Source of the DNA: JAPULR01 sp963665075
Lineage (GTDB): Bacteria; Chloroflexota; Dehalococcoidia; Lucifugimonadales; GCA-2712585
Direction of reading: 5' to 3'
Assembly (NCBI GenBank): GCA_963665075.1
Contig: OY762063.1
Span: 1,488,001-1,552,000, forward strand
Length of the DNA: 64,000 nt
Of this stretch, positions 45,411-52,971 are shown piece after piece; the stretch's first letter is position 1, and every line of letters begins with the position of its first letter. A model generated the notes under the pieces. The model was not told the origin of the DNA, did not search any database, and saw nothing but the letters and a program-made list of their open reading frames with translations. Position numbers and translations under genes: made by a program.

Positions 45411-46190
45411 TTACAAGCCGTCGAAGGGGAAACCTTCCGGCAGACGGAAGACCGTCACGCGGCTTTTCCAGATTTCGTTTGGCATTCGCTCAAGCTCGCG
45501 CCGGCGGGGTTCGCGAACGGACAGGATACGGCCCGAAATTAGATGCTCCAAACGTTGAAGGAAGGCGCACTCCTTCACGAAGCCCGTTAGGGTGTGACGT
45601 TCCCCGCCAAGGAAGACGTGCTCCAACTCCCTTTCGTAGGGTTCCAACTTCTGTCGCGCTACCTCGCAGACCTTCACGTAAAGCTGATGAATCTGCTTCT
45701 CTCTTACGCGGGCGAAGCGACGCTGCGACGTTCCCCCCGCGCTGTGACGCCCCTTCACGTAGCGCGTCCCCGTCTTCGCGTCCAGTAGCCGCCGACCCCG
45801 GAAGACGCCCACGGAGTAGCTGCCCAGCCGTAGCAGCACTACGGCCATGACGGGTTCCCGTTGCAGCAAGGTTCGGAGTGAAGCTACGCGTATGCCGTTC
45901 CGCAGAGCCGTCGCCTCCACCGGAAAGGGAGGAGTGACGGCCAGCCTCAAAGTTTCGCTCCAAAATGCCACCGCCCCCGTCTCCGACTCCAAAATCCACG
46001 CCGGAACTATGTCCCGCATCTCCTCCACCCATTGGGCTTGCCGCTCATCGGAAGGACGAAGGTCGTCCATAGAATCGCCCGGCGAAAGCAGCAACGTCGA
46101 AGCGTCCATTGGCGGCGCCTGATCCAGCACGGAAATCAGCGCCTCCAACCTTCGTTGAGACATCCACGAACTTCTAATGTTGTCTGTCAT
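45411..46190 (-). CDS. Vms1/ANKZF1-like (VLRF1) peptidyl-tRNA hydrolase
   Basis: About 259 residues. The catalytic loop GTRYVKGRHSAGGTSQRRFA, with the presumed catalytic Q156, is followed by REKQIHQLYVKV, the pattern of the eRF1-like Vms1 release domain. Homologues cut nascent chains from tRNA on split, stalled ribosomes. ATG 46190 with GAGGGG upstream is preferred over an ATG 51 bases earlier. It lies 93 bases before mutS2 in the same direction, suggesting joint work in ribosome rescue. Confidence 0.78.
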   Translation of the reverse strand: MTDNIRSSWMSQRRLEALISVLDQAPPMDASTLLLSPGDSMDDLRPSDERQAQWVEEMRDIVPAWILESETGAVAFWSETLRLAVTPPFPVEATALRNGIRVASLRTLLQREPVMAVVLLRLGSYSVGVFRGRRLLDAKTGTRYVKGRHSAGGTSQRRFARVREKQIHQLYVKVCEVARQKLEPYERELEHVFLGGERHTLTGFVKECAFLQRLEHLISGRILSVREPRRRELERMPNEIWKSRVTVFRLPEGFPFDGL

Positions 46191-46317
46191 AACCCCTCGC
46201 CACCTTACGCACCCAAACCCACCCCCGTCAACACATCTCATCCCTCATTCCCGCCCCTCTACTCGTCATTCCCGCGCAGGCGGGAATCCATCCCCGTTCC
46301 CGTAGGGGCGCCCGCCA
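46191..46317. repeat. Repeat between VLRF1 gene and hydrolase
   Basis: Family A at 46264-46290, followed by a truncated CGTAGGGGCG element at about 46302-46312. It separates two divergently transcribed genes. Confidence 0.7.
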
Positions 46318-46346
46318 TTGTCCCATCAACCCTTCCCGGTTACACT
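46318..46346 (+). promoter_or_regulatory. Promoter for a probably leaderless mRNA
   Basis: TTGTCC at 46318-46323 and TACACT at 46341-46346, spaced 17. The ATG of the hydrolase starts at 46356, where the transcript should begin, and no SD is present. Confidence 0.55.
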
Positions 46347-46355
46347 CTACCAATC

Positions 46356-47210
46356 ATGCCAGCCACCGAATCCACCGCTCCCCTCAAAATGCCCGGCGTC
46401 GAGAAGTGGGTCGCCGCGGCTGACACCCGCGTGCGATACTACCAGGCCGGGTCGGGCCCTCCCGTCATTCTGCTGCACGGGTTGGGAGAAGCCGCCGTCA
46501 TCTGGTACGCCAACGTGGAGTCGCTGGCCCGCGGCCACACAGTATACGCGCCCGATCTGCCCGGCCACGGGGCGTCGGACGAACCTCCGTGGGAATACTC
46601 CCTGGAGAACTCTGTATACTTCCTCGAAGCGTTCATGGACGCCTTGGGCTTGGAGCGCGCCTCCCTCGTCGGAAACTCAATGGGCGGCCTCGTGGCGTTG
46701 GCTCTGGCCCTGGAACGTCCCCAACGGGTGCGAAGACTTGTCCTTGAAGACGCGGCGGGCCTCGGACGTGAAATCGCCGGATTCCTGCGCTTCATGTCCA
46801 TGCCCATACTCGGCGAACTCCTCGTCAGCAACCGTCCCAACGCCACCCAATGGGTGCTGCGACAGGTGTTCCACAACAAAGCTCACGTGACGGAAAGGCT
46901 GGTCAGCCTGATTCATAAGGAACGGAGCCGCCCCGGCAACACCGCCGCCATGCTCAAGATGCTGCGAGTCGGCGTCTCGCCGTTAGGCGTAAGACCGGCG
47001 ATAAACCTGACTACCAGGCTCAAGGAACTCCAGGTCCCAACCATCGTCTTCTGGGGTAGAGAGGATAGGGTATTCCCGTTGACTCACGGCAAGCGGGCGG
47101 CGCGACTCATTCCCGAAGGAAAACTGCGGGTGTTCGAGCAGTGTGGACACTGGCCCCATCTGGAGGTCAGCCAGGCCTTCAACCGCGCCTTGCTGGACTT
47201 TCTGGCTTAA
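46356..47210 (+). CDS. Alpha/beta hydrolase
   Basis: 284 residues. Nucleophile elbow GNSMGG with Ser near residue 110, oxyanion HGLG, catalytic Asp in WGREDRVFP and His in CGHWPHLE. Resembles meta-cleavage hydrolases and esterases. ATG 46356 directly follows the predicted promoter; longer upstream frames consist of antisense sequence of the VLRF1 gene and repeat. Confidence 0.88.
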   Translation: MPATESTAPLKMPGVEKWVAAADTRVRYYQAGSGPPVILLHGLGEAAVIWYANVESLARGHTVYAPDLPGHGASDEPPWEYSLENSVYFLEAFMDALGLERASLVGNSMGGLVALALALERPQRVRRLVLEDAAGLGREIAGFLRFMSMPILGELLVSNRPNATQWVLRQVFHNKAHVTERLVSLIHKERSRPGNTAAMLKMLRVGVSPLGVRPAINLTTRLKELQVPTIVFWGREDRVFPLTHGKRAARLIPEGKLRVFEQCGHWPHLEVSQAFNRALLDFLA

Positions 47211-47214
47211 GCCG

Positions 47215-48573
47215 CTACAGATCCGGCGGAACCAGATTCATGTCCAACACCTCTTCGCACCACCTGGCCCCGGCCAGCAGCCGCGCCTCTTCGAAGGGCG
47301 ACGCCGCCAGCTGCGTCCCCAAGGGCAGCCCCGTGGATTCGCTGATTCCCGACGGAATCGTTATCGTCGGCAACCCGCAGGAAGTCCACGGACTCTGAAA
47401 CACCGGATCCCCCGTCGTGCTCAAGTCCCGCGGCGCGGGCGTCGGCGTCGTGGGCGTCAACAGCAGATCCCACCCCGACGCCAACTCCTCCATCTCCCGA
47501 CGGAAGACCCTCCTAAACCGCTGGGCCTGTATATAGCTGACGGCGGGGGTGAGGATGCCCACCTCTATCCGCTGACGCAAAATCTCGCTGTAGTCCTCCG
47601 CCCGCGTCCGAAAATTCTCCTCGTGGTAGGAGGCGGTCTCCGCGTTGTTGACTACCCATTGGACGGTGTGGGCGCTGGCAAAGCTCGGAGGTGGCATAAC
47701 CTTCTCCACCACCGCGCCGGCGGCGGCAAATCTCTGCGCCACGCCCTCCGTATGACTCCAAACCTCCGCCTCGGATCGCTCCTCGAAGAAGCCGCCGATG
47801 AGTCCTATGCGAGGCGGATTGTCCAGTTGATTGAGTCCTTGGACGTAGTCGGTGGTGGGAACGTCGGCGCAGCCGGGGTCGCGCGGGTCGTAGCCCGCCA
47901 GATGTTGGAGCATGATGGCCGCGTCTTCCACGCAGTTGACCATCGGGCCGATGGTGTCCAGAGACCACGCCAGGGGGATGACTCCAAATACGCTGATTCG
48001 CCCGAAGGTGGGCTTGAGACCGACGATGCCGTTGTATGCGGCGGGACGAAGTATGGATCCCCCCGTTTGCGAACCCATCGCCCCCGGAATCATCCGCGCC
48101 GCCACCGCCACCGCCGACCCGCTGCTGGAACCGCCGGGCGTGTGCGCGGGCCGCCACGGATTCAGCGTCGGCGGCGGGTCGCCGGAAGCGAACTCCGTCG
48201 TGACCGTCTTCCCCAGAATCACCGCCCCCGCCTCCCGCAGCCGCGCCACCGACGCGGCGTCGTAGTCCGGTACGAAGTCCGCCAGAATCTTCGAGCAGGC
48301 GGTGGTCTTCAGACCGGCGGTATAGTAGATGTCCTTCATCCCCAGGGGTATGCCGTGCAGGGGAGAGCGCGGGCCGGACTCCAAAAGCTCCCGGTCGAGG
48401 GCCTGCGCCGCTTCCAACGCGCCTTCCGCGTCCACCGTTACCCATGACTTGAGGCGCGAATCCAACCTGTCGATGCGTTTCAACAGATCTTCGACCAGCC
48501 TTTGAGACGTGAGCCGCCCGGCGGCGATTTCGCTGGAAGCCTGGGAGATGGTGAGTTGGTGGGGTTCGGTCAA
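47215..48573 (-). CDS. Amidase signature enzyme (second copy)
   Basis: 452 residues. Triad Lys in LGMKDIYYTAGLK and serine cluster GGSSSGSAVAVAARMIPGAMGSQT. Related to the amidase at 31.8 kb but diverged. Like that one, a small gene lies just upstream, so an amidase/small-partner pair is likely. It converges with the hydrolase, four bases apart. Confidence 0.87.
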   Translation of the reverse strand: MTEPHQLTISQASSEIAAGRLTSQRLVEDLLKRIDRLDSRLKSWVTVDAEGALEAAQALDRELLESGPRSPLHGIPLGMKDIYYTAGLKTTACSKILADFVPDYDAASVARLREAGAVILGKTVTTEFASGDPPPTLNPWRPAHTPGGSSSGSAVAVAARMIPGAMGSQTGGSILRPAAYNGIVGLKPTFGRISVFGVIPLAWSLDTIGPMVNCVEDAAIMLQHLAGYDPRDPGCADVPTTDYVQGLNQLDNPPRIGLIGGFFEERSEAEVWSHTEGVAQRFAAAGAVVEKVMPPPSFASAHTVQWVVNNAETASYHEENFRTRAEDYSEILRQRIEVGILTPAVSYIQAQRFRRVFRREMEELASGWDLLLTPTTPTPAPRDLSTTGDPVFQSPWTSCGLPTITIPSGISESTGLPLGTQLAASPFEEARLLAGARWCEEVLDMNLVPPDL

Positions 48574-48665
48574 GATGAATCCTCTATTGGTGGTCTTGGC
48601 GGTCTGATTTGGTCGATGGTTGGAAGTCTGCGGCAGCGCCCCTCACCGCATTGGGAAAGAAAACC

Positions 48666-48884
48666 CTAAGGGTGGTTTTGCCAGCCCATCGTCGGCGTTT
48701 CCCCCCTGGGCGGCATGACTGAGGAAAGGTCGAACAGCCTCTGGGCGTGCTCCTCCAGAATCTCCGAAAGGGCGGCGGCGCGCTCCTCTCCCCAGAGGTT
48801 GACGGCAGCCTGGGTCAACTCTTGGAGAAGGACTTGTCGAGAAGCGGGGATGGAGGGGAAAGGGGGCGGCGTTGGCTGCGGCAT
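48666..48884 (-). CDS. Small protein upstream of amidase, possible partner
   Basis: 72 residues: Pro-rich start, then one or two helices (VLLQELTQAAVNLWGEERAA). GAAAGG precedes ATG 48884. Size and place match the GatC/AtzG-like gene at 33262, but similarity is weak. A 92-base gap separates it from the amidase. Confidence 0.5.
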   Translation of the reverse strand: MPQPTPPPFPSIPASRQVLLQELTQAAVNLWGEERAAALSEILEEHAQRLFDLSSVMPPRGETPTMGWQNHP

Positions 48885-49029
48885 TGGTAGCCTTTCGGGA
48901 AGGGTTGGCTAGATTAAAGGGGAGGGGAGGCCGGGTGTCAAGACCGGTGGGTTCCGATAGAGGTTTGATTGACAATGTTCGGAGGAGCGTATTACCATCG
49001 ATATTCAGGTTCGGCCTTGCCTCAATGCT

Positions 49030-49104
49030 GCGGGCGTAACTCAGTGGCAGAGTGCTTGCTTCCCAAGCAAGACGTCGTGGGTTCGAATCCCATCGCCCGC
49101 TCCA
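49030..49104 (+). tRNA. tRNA-Gly (anticodon CCC)
   Basis: Acceptor GCGGGCG pairs with CGCCCGC. The loop TTCCCAA between CTTGC and GCAAG gives CCC. CCA is encoded at 49102-49104. TTGACA at 48969-48974 may be its -35 box. Confidence 0.95.
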
Positions 49105-49115
49105 ATTCAACTGCT

Positions 49116-50261
49116 CTAAGCCTCCGGCGCGTCCAGAATTTCCAGAATCTCATCAGCCACGTACAGTTGAGGTCGCCGTTTAGAAACCATCCGTATAGTT
49201 CCCACCGAGGCCAGTCTGCCCAAAGCTCTGCGCGCGCCCGCCGGCGTCATGTCCAGAATTTCCCTGGCCCTTGGGGACGTCATGAACGGATTGGCGAAGA
49301 GCTCGTCGACTAGACGAGATTCGCTGGCCGATGCCCTTCTTCCCAATAGTTCCACCCTATAGCGTTCCTGTAGGTCTCGCAGTTTCCTAATCCGCGCCAC
49401 CACGTCCAGCGACTCCTCCCACACGCCGGTCAGAAAATACTCAAGCCAACGCTCCCAATCGCCCGTTGCGCTGACGTTGAAAAGCTCGTCATAGTAGCGT
49501 TGCCGGTTCCGTTCGAAGTAGGCGCTCAGATACAGCAGGGGGTTGGAAAGAACGCCGCTCTCCTTTAGAAACAGGGTGATGAGCAAGCGCCCGATTCTCC
49601 CGTTGCCGTCCCGATATGGGTGAATTGCCTCGAACTGGTAGTGCATCAGCGCGCACTTCACCAGGGGCGGCATCTCCAAATCAGCGTTGGCGAACTCTTC
49701 CCAGTCATGGAACAGGTCGCGCAGCATATCCGGCGGCGGGGGAACGAACCTAGCGTTCCGCATGGAAGACCCCGGCGCGCCTATCCAAACCTGTAGCGTA
49801 CGAAATTCCCCGGGACGCTTTTCCTGCCCGCGCACTCCTGACATGAGAACTCTGTGAATCTCGTTGATAAGCCTGTAAGAGATTGGCACGTCTGGCAGCA
49901 GAGAGATGCCCAATTCAAGAGCATTCACGTAGTTGACGACTTCCTCAACGTCGTCGTTGGGACGCCTCTTGCGGACTGCCTCATGGGAAAGCACATCGGA
50001 GAGAGACGCAATGGTTCCTTCTATGCGAGAAGACAACAAGGCCTCTCTCCGCATCATTGGAGAAATCAGCAGGTCAGGATTTGGGATGTTTTCGCCCAGG
50101 GCTGACAGAGAAGCTATGGCCCGGGACGCATTGTCCAGAACCGAAACCAGATGGGAACTATAGCTTAACTCCCGCGGAAGAGAGGCAGGCGCGAAAGCCA
50201 TCTGACTCTCCACAGTGGGAACCAGGGTTCCGTGTGGATCAGGCCCAAGTCTTTTCAGCAA
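49116..50261 (-). CDS. Fic family AMP-transferase
   Basis: 381 residues. Fic motif HPYRDGNGRIGR with H214, and the inhibitory helix motif SSRIEG near residues 77-82 placed before the Fic core (class II). A C-terminal winged helix (PRAREILDMTPAGARRALGRL) suggests DNA binding and self-control. Fic proteins attach AMP to target proteins. The start is TTG 50261 with GGAG upstream; the same frame stays open without a start for about 190 bases further into a repeat array. Confidence 0.9.
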   Translation of the reverse strand: MLKRLGPDPHGTLVPTVESQMAFAPASLPRELSYSSHLVSVLDNASRAIASLSALGENIPNPDLLISPMMRREALLSSRIEGTIASLSDVLSHEAVRKRRPNDDVEEVVNYVNALELGISLLPDVPISYRLINEIHRVLMSGVRGQEKRPGEFRTLQVWIGAPGSSMRNARFVPPPPDMLRDLFHDWEEFANADLEMPPLVKCALMHYQFEAIHPYRDGNGRIGRLLITLFLKESGVLSNPLLYLSAYFERNRQRYYDELFNVSATGDWERWLEYFLTGVWEESLDVVARIRKLRDLQERYRVELLGRRASASESRLVDELFANPFMTSPRAREILDMTPAGARRALGRLASVGTIRMVSKRRPQLYVADEILEILDAPEA

Positions 50262-50263
50262 AG

Positions 50264-50500
50264 GAAACTCCGGTATCCCTTCTCTGAGCTTTGGAAACTT
50301 TTGGCTCGAATTATATCCTTTGCAGGATAATCGCTTGGTGAAGAGAAACTCCAGTATCCCTTCGGCAAAATTGGGGTACTTTTCAAACCAGAAGTATCCT
50401 TCGTGTGAAAGCTCCGATAAAAAGATACTCCGGTATCCCTACGGTTTGCGGAAGGATACTCTGCGCCCTAAAAGTATCATTCCCAGTACATGGTTGAAAC
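50264..50500. repeat. Periodic repeat array upstream of the Fic gene
   Basis: A TATCCYT core recurs at about 40-base intervals: near 50273, 50314, 50354, 50394, 50433 and 50474. Every second unit is longer (GAAACTCCGGTATCCCTT at 50264, GAAACTCCAGTATCCCTT at 50345, GATACTCCGGTATCCCT at 50424), so the larger unit is about 80 bases. The array is AT-richer than its surroundings and fills most of the gap between the Fic and protoglobin genes. Confidence 0.75.
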
Positions 50501-50551
50501 CAGGCTTTCAACTCCACGCCCCGCCCCGCATCCTAACCATCCCCGCAACCC

Positions 50552-51091
50552 TTAGGAATCGAGGAGATACGCCCCCAAGAGGATGTCCAGGGAGATCATG
50601 AGCATCTTGTTCCAGGCTACGCTGGCTTCCGCGGCTTTTCGGAGGTCGCCGAGTTCGTCTTCGAATATCTGGATCAGGCGGGTCTGGTACCAGGAGACGG
50701 TGCCGATGACGAACTGGGAGGGGACGGGAGGCAATCCGGGCCGGTGGATGGGGATGTCGCGGTGCATGGCGCTGACGGCTATCAGATAGCGGGCAAAGGC
50801 GTCGTTGGAGGGCGCCTGGGCCAGATAGTTCAACCACTGCATCATGGAATCCTTGTTGTCCTTGACGCGCTTGGGGTCGGGCGTGCCGTCGTCGTAGGAG
50901 AAGAAGCGACCGGCGTTGGGGTACTCGAATATGAGGTCGTAGACTTCGGTGGTCAGCTGGTCGGCATAACGGCGGACGATGGGGCCGGTGGACCGGATCA
51001 GCTTGCGGTCTTCCTCGGTCAGGTTCACGTATTGGCTTATCTCGCGGAGTCGTTCCGGCCAGTTCGTTTTTTGCTTGCCAGTGGTGGTCAT
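50552..51091 (-). CDS. Protoglobin-domain protein
   Basis: 179 residues, a single protoglobin/globin-sensor domain with no output domain. The expected haem His lies in IAVSAMHRDIP; RYADQLTTEVYDLIFEYP is the typical early helix pair. Such proteins bind O2, CO or NO. ATG 51091 has AAGGG upstream; an in-frame extension is not supported. Confidence 0.8.
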   Translation of the reverse strand: MTTTGKQKTNWPERLREISQYVNLTEEDRKLIRSTGPIVRRYADQLTTEVYDLIFEYPNAGRFFSYDDGTPDPKRVKDNKDSMMQWLNYLAQAPSNDAFARYLIAVSAMHRDIPIHRPGLPPVPSQFVIGTVSWYQTRLIQIFEDELGDLRKAAEASVAWNKMLMISLDILLGAYLLDS

Positions 51092-51190
51092 GTTTCCCTT
51101 CAATCCTGATGGGTTGCAGGCGTGGATGATGCTACCCCCAAGGCAAGGGGGTGTCAAGCGCATTTTGTCACTTTTGGGGTTCTCCCTCCC

Positions 51191-51218
51191 TTGACACGGA
51201 CGGAGTAATGGGTAAACT
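51191..51218 (+). promoter_or_regulatory. Promoter of the selenoprotein gene
   Basis: TTGACA at 51191-51196 and TAAACT at 51213-51218, spaced 16, 54 bases before the ATG. Confidence 0.6.
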
Positions 51219-51271
51219 TTAGGGAACCGGGGCTGGCAAAGCCCGGAAACCTAGCTTAGAGGGGACTTGCT

Positions 51272-51547
51272 ATGTGGAAAGTTAACGTTGACATCGTCTA
51301 TTGCGTACCTTGACAGTATCACGCGACCGCCACGTGGATGGCGAATGAGTTCTACCGATACTTCGGCGCCGACATCGGCATTTCTTTGACTCCAGGGGCC
51401 AACGGCCGTTTGGAGGTCTACCTGGACGGCGAGAAGATCTTCGACCGTTCGGAAGAAGACGGCAAGTACCCCGACCTCACGAGGGTGAAGGAGCTTCGCG
51501 ACGTAATTCAGGCGAAGGTGGACTCCCTGGCGGTAGCCGCCGCCTAG
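51272..51547 (+). CDS. SelW-like (Rdx family) selenoprotein with in-frame UGA
   Basis: 91 residues if TGA at 51311-51313 is read as selenocysteine. The N-terminus is MWKVNVDIVYCVPU, giving the Rdx redox motif C11-V-P-U14, followed by QYHATATWMANEF. The rest aligns with SelW along its length (RLEVYLDGEKIF, then KVKEL-like VKELRDVIQAKV). GAGGGG lies seven bases before ATG 51272, and a terminator follows the TAG stop. Without Sec decoding the only product would start at an ATG after the motif and lose the active site. A sequencing error (TGC to TGA) is the main alternative. Confidence 0.88.
51328..51343 (+). promoter_or_regulatory. Predicted bacterial SECIS hairpin
   Basis: CGCCA (51328-51332) pairs with TGGCG (51339-51343) around loop CGTGGA, with G at loop position 2. 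The loop begins 19 bases after the UGA, within the range for bacterial SECIS elements bound by SelB. Confidence 0.65.
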
Positions 51548-51570
51548 CTTCCGCTTAGAACCGACTTGGA

Positions 51571-51605
51571 AGACCCCTCGCGACGAGGGGTCTTCTGCTT
51601 TTTCG
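51571..51605 (+). terminator. Intrinsic terminator of the selenoprotein gene
   Basis: GACCCCTCG pairs with CGAGGGGTC, followed by a T-rich run ending in TTTTT. It is placed 25 bases after the stop. Confidence 0.85.
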
Positions 51606-51659
51606 AACATGGGGCTAGAATCCAGGGGACTGCTCAATGACATTCTAGGAGGAGAGACT

Positions 51660-52169
51660 ATGAAGGGCATTCGACGGGTTGTAACGGGAATCAATGAGAA
51701 GGGGGAGGCGGTCTTCACCGGCGACGGGCCGGCGCCGTTTACCAAGGCGAGCGAGATTCTTGGCGGATGGGCGGTGGACATCTGGGAGATGGCGTCGATT
51801 CCGCCGGAGCTTTCCGACGACGGGGCCTTGACCACGGGCGGCGGGTTCCCCAAGGAGGGCAGCCTGGTGTTTCGGATGGTGAAGATGCCGGCGGAGTCCG
51901 TCCTTCGGGCAAACCCGGAGGAAGCCGAGGAGTATATGGGCGGGCCTATAGACCTGGACTCGGAGGATTTCGGGATGCACCGCAGCGACACGGTGGACCT
52001 GATAATCATACTGTCCGGCGAGGTGTGGGCGGTGATGGGGAATGGCGACGAGACGCTGCTCAAGCCGGGGGACACGCTGATCCAGCGGGGAACGGTGCAT
52101 ACGTGGCGGAATCGCGGGTCGGAGCCGTGCGTGATGGCGGCGGTATTGGTGGGAACGGAGCCGGTTTGA
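51660..52169 (+). CDS. Cupin domain protein
   Basis: 169 residues. The cupin core lies in the second half: LIIILSGEVWAVMG and LKPGDTLIQRGTVHTWRN. Metal ligands seem fewer than usual. AGGAGGAG precedes ATG 51660. It follows the selenoprotein terminator, so it is transcribed separately. Function unknown. Confidence 0.82.
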   Translation: MKGIRRVVTGINEKGEAVFTGDGPAPFTKASEILGGWAVDIWEMASIPPELSDDGALTTGGGFPKEGSLVFRMVKMPAESVLRANPEEAEEYMGGPIDLDSEDFGMHRSDTVDLIIILSGEVWAVMGNGDETLLKPGDTLIQRGTVHTWRNRGSEPCVMAAVLVGTEPV

Positions 52170-52347
52170 CGGCGGCGGGGCCAGAGAGATTCTGCGCTGC
52201 GGTCAGGATGACGGGCGGGGATTTTCGTTGACGGGGTTGGCGTGCGTTGATAGAGTAGGTTTCAGGGTGTGGGCGGTAGTAATTTCAGCCTTGAGCGAAT
52301 AGGCGCGGACAACGGAGAAAGAGATGGCGTCGAAATAGGCGATTCCG
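52170..52347. other. Intergenic region, nothing recognised
   Basis: 178 bases; no repeat of the dispersed families and no clear promoter. Confidence 0.5.
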
Positions 52348-52701
52348 ATGTTTAAGACTGGCAAGGAGGTTCGCTATCTTGTTATATTCCTTGTCCAGTT
52401 CCTGCCGCTTACGGGGCTGCGCATCTATTATGAACTGAGGGCCGACCCGGAGGATGCGCTGACCGCACTCTTCGACGTTATCGAGGGATTGGCGCCGATA
52501 ATAGTATTAGTCACAGCGACAACGGTGTTGCTGGAGGAAGGAGGAGAAGTGCTGGCAGAAAGGTACACGCAGCGGAGGTATAACGAGGGGAGAGCGGATG
52601 AGCGCGCTCTATGGCGGGCGTGGAACGAGCGCCGCATGGAGGCGGAGGCCGATGGCAGGCCCTTCGATGAGCCGCCGCCCGATGAGAGGGACGGCAGGTA
52701 A
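52348..52701 (+). CDS. Small membrane protein (ERY-NEG family, full copy)
   Basis: 117 residues. Two hydrophobic stretches (about 9-25 and 45-65) are followed by LAERYTQRRYNEGRADERA, W..W..RR and a tail ending FDEPPPDE. It matches the protein at 5295-5657 in plan and motif. A shortened duplicate follows at 52759. Function unknown; a membrane-anchored charged tail is the only firm feature. Confidence 0.7.
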   Translation: MFKTGKEVRYLVIFLVQFLPLTGLRIYYELRADPEDALTALFDVIEGLAPIIVLVTATTVLLEEGGEVLAERYTQRRYNEGRADERALWRAWNERRMEAEADGRPFDEPPPDERDGR

Positions 52702-52758
52702 CACGGTCTGGGATTGGGCTGTGCAAAGCCAATCCACCCGTGGCAAGAGATAGATTAG

Positions 52759-52905
52759 ATGTTTCTATCGGAAAGATACAAGCAGAGAAAGTATAACGAG
52801 GGGAAGGCAGAGGCGCACGCCCTGTGGCGGGATTGGAACACGCGCCGCATGGAGGCGGAGGCCGAAGGCAAGCCCTTCGATGAGCCGCCGCCCGATGAGA
52901 AGTAG
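52759..52905 (+). CDS. Truncated copy of the ERY-NEG protein
   Basis: 48 residues: MFLSERYKQRKYNEGKAEAH, then ALWRDWNTRRMEAEAEGKPF and DEPPPDEK. It is the cytoplasmic tail of the preceding gene without its membrane helices, still very close at nucleotide level. Recent tandem duplication with loss of the 5' half is likely. It may be a gene remnant or a soluble partner. Confidence 0.55.
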   Translation: MFLSERYKQRKYNEGKAEAHALWRDWNTRRMEAEAEGKPFDEPPPDEK

Positions 52906-52971
52906 CATCGCGGCAATCTCGCGGCGGTTAGGCTACAAGTTTCAGTAATACAACTTCAGGAAGGTGACGCA

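Noticed and set aside
46032..46355. Longer N-terminus for the alpha/beta hydrolase
   Set aside because: The extension is antisense of the VLRF1 gene plus a family A repeat; the promoter lies just before ATG 46356.
50264..50500. CRISPR-like array before the Fic gene
   Set aside because: The ~40-base units are imperfect along their whole length, with only short cores conserved; repeats and spacers cannot be separated.
51338..51547. A 69-residue protein starting at ATG 51338
   Set aside because: It would lack the N-terminal strand and redox motif of SelW and has no SD; the ATG at 51272 has promoter, SD and a SECIS-supported UGA.
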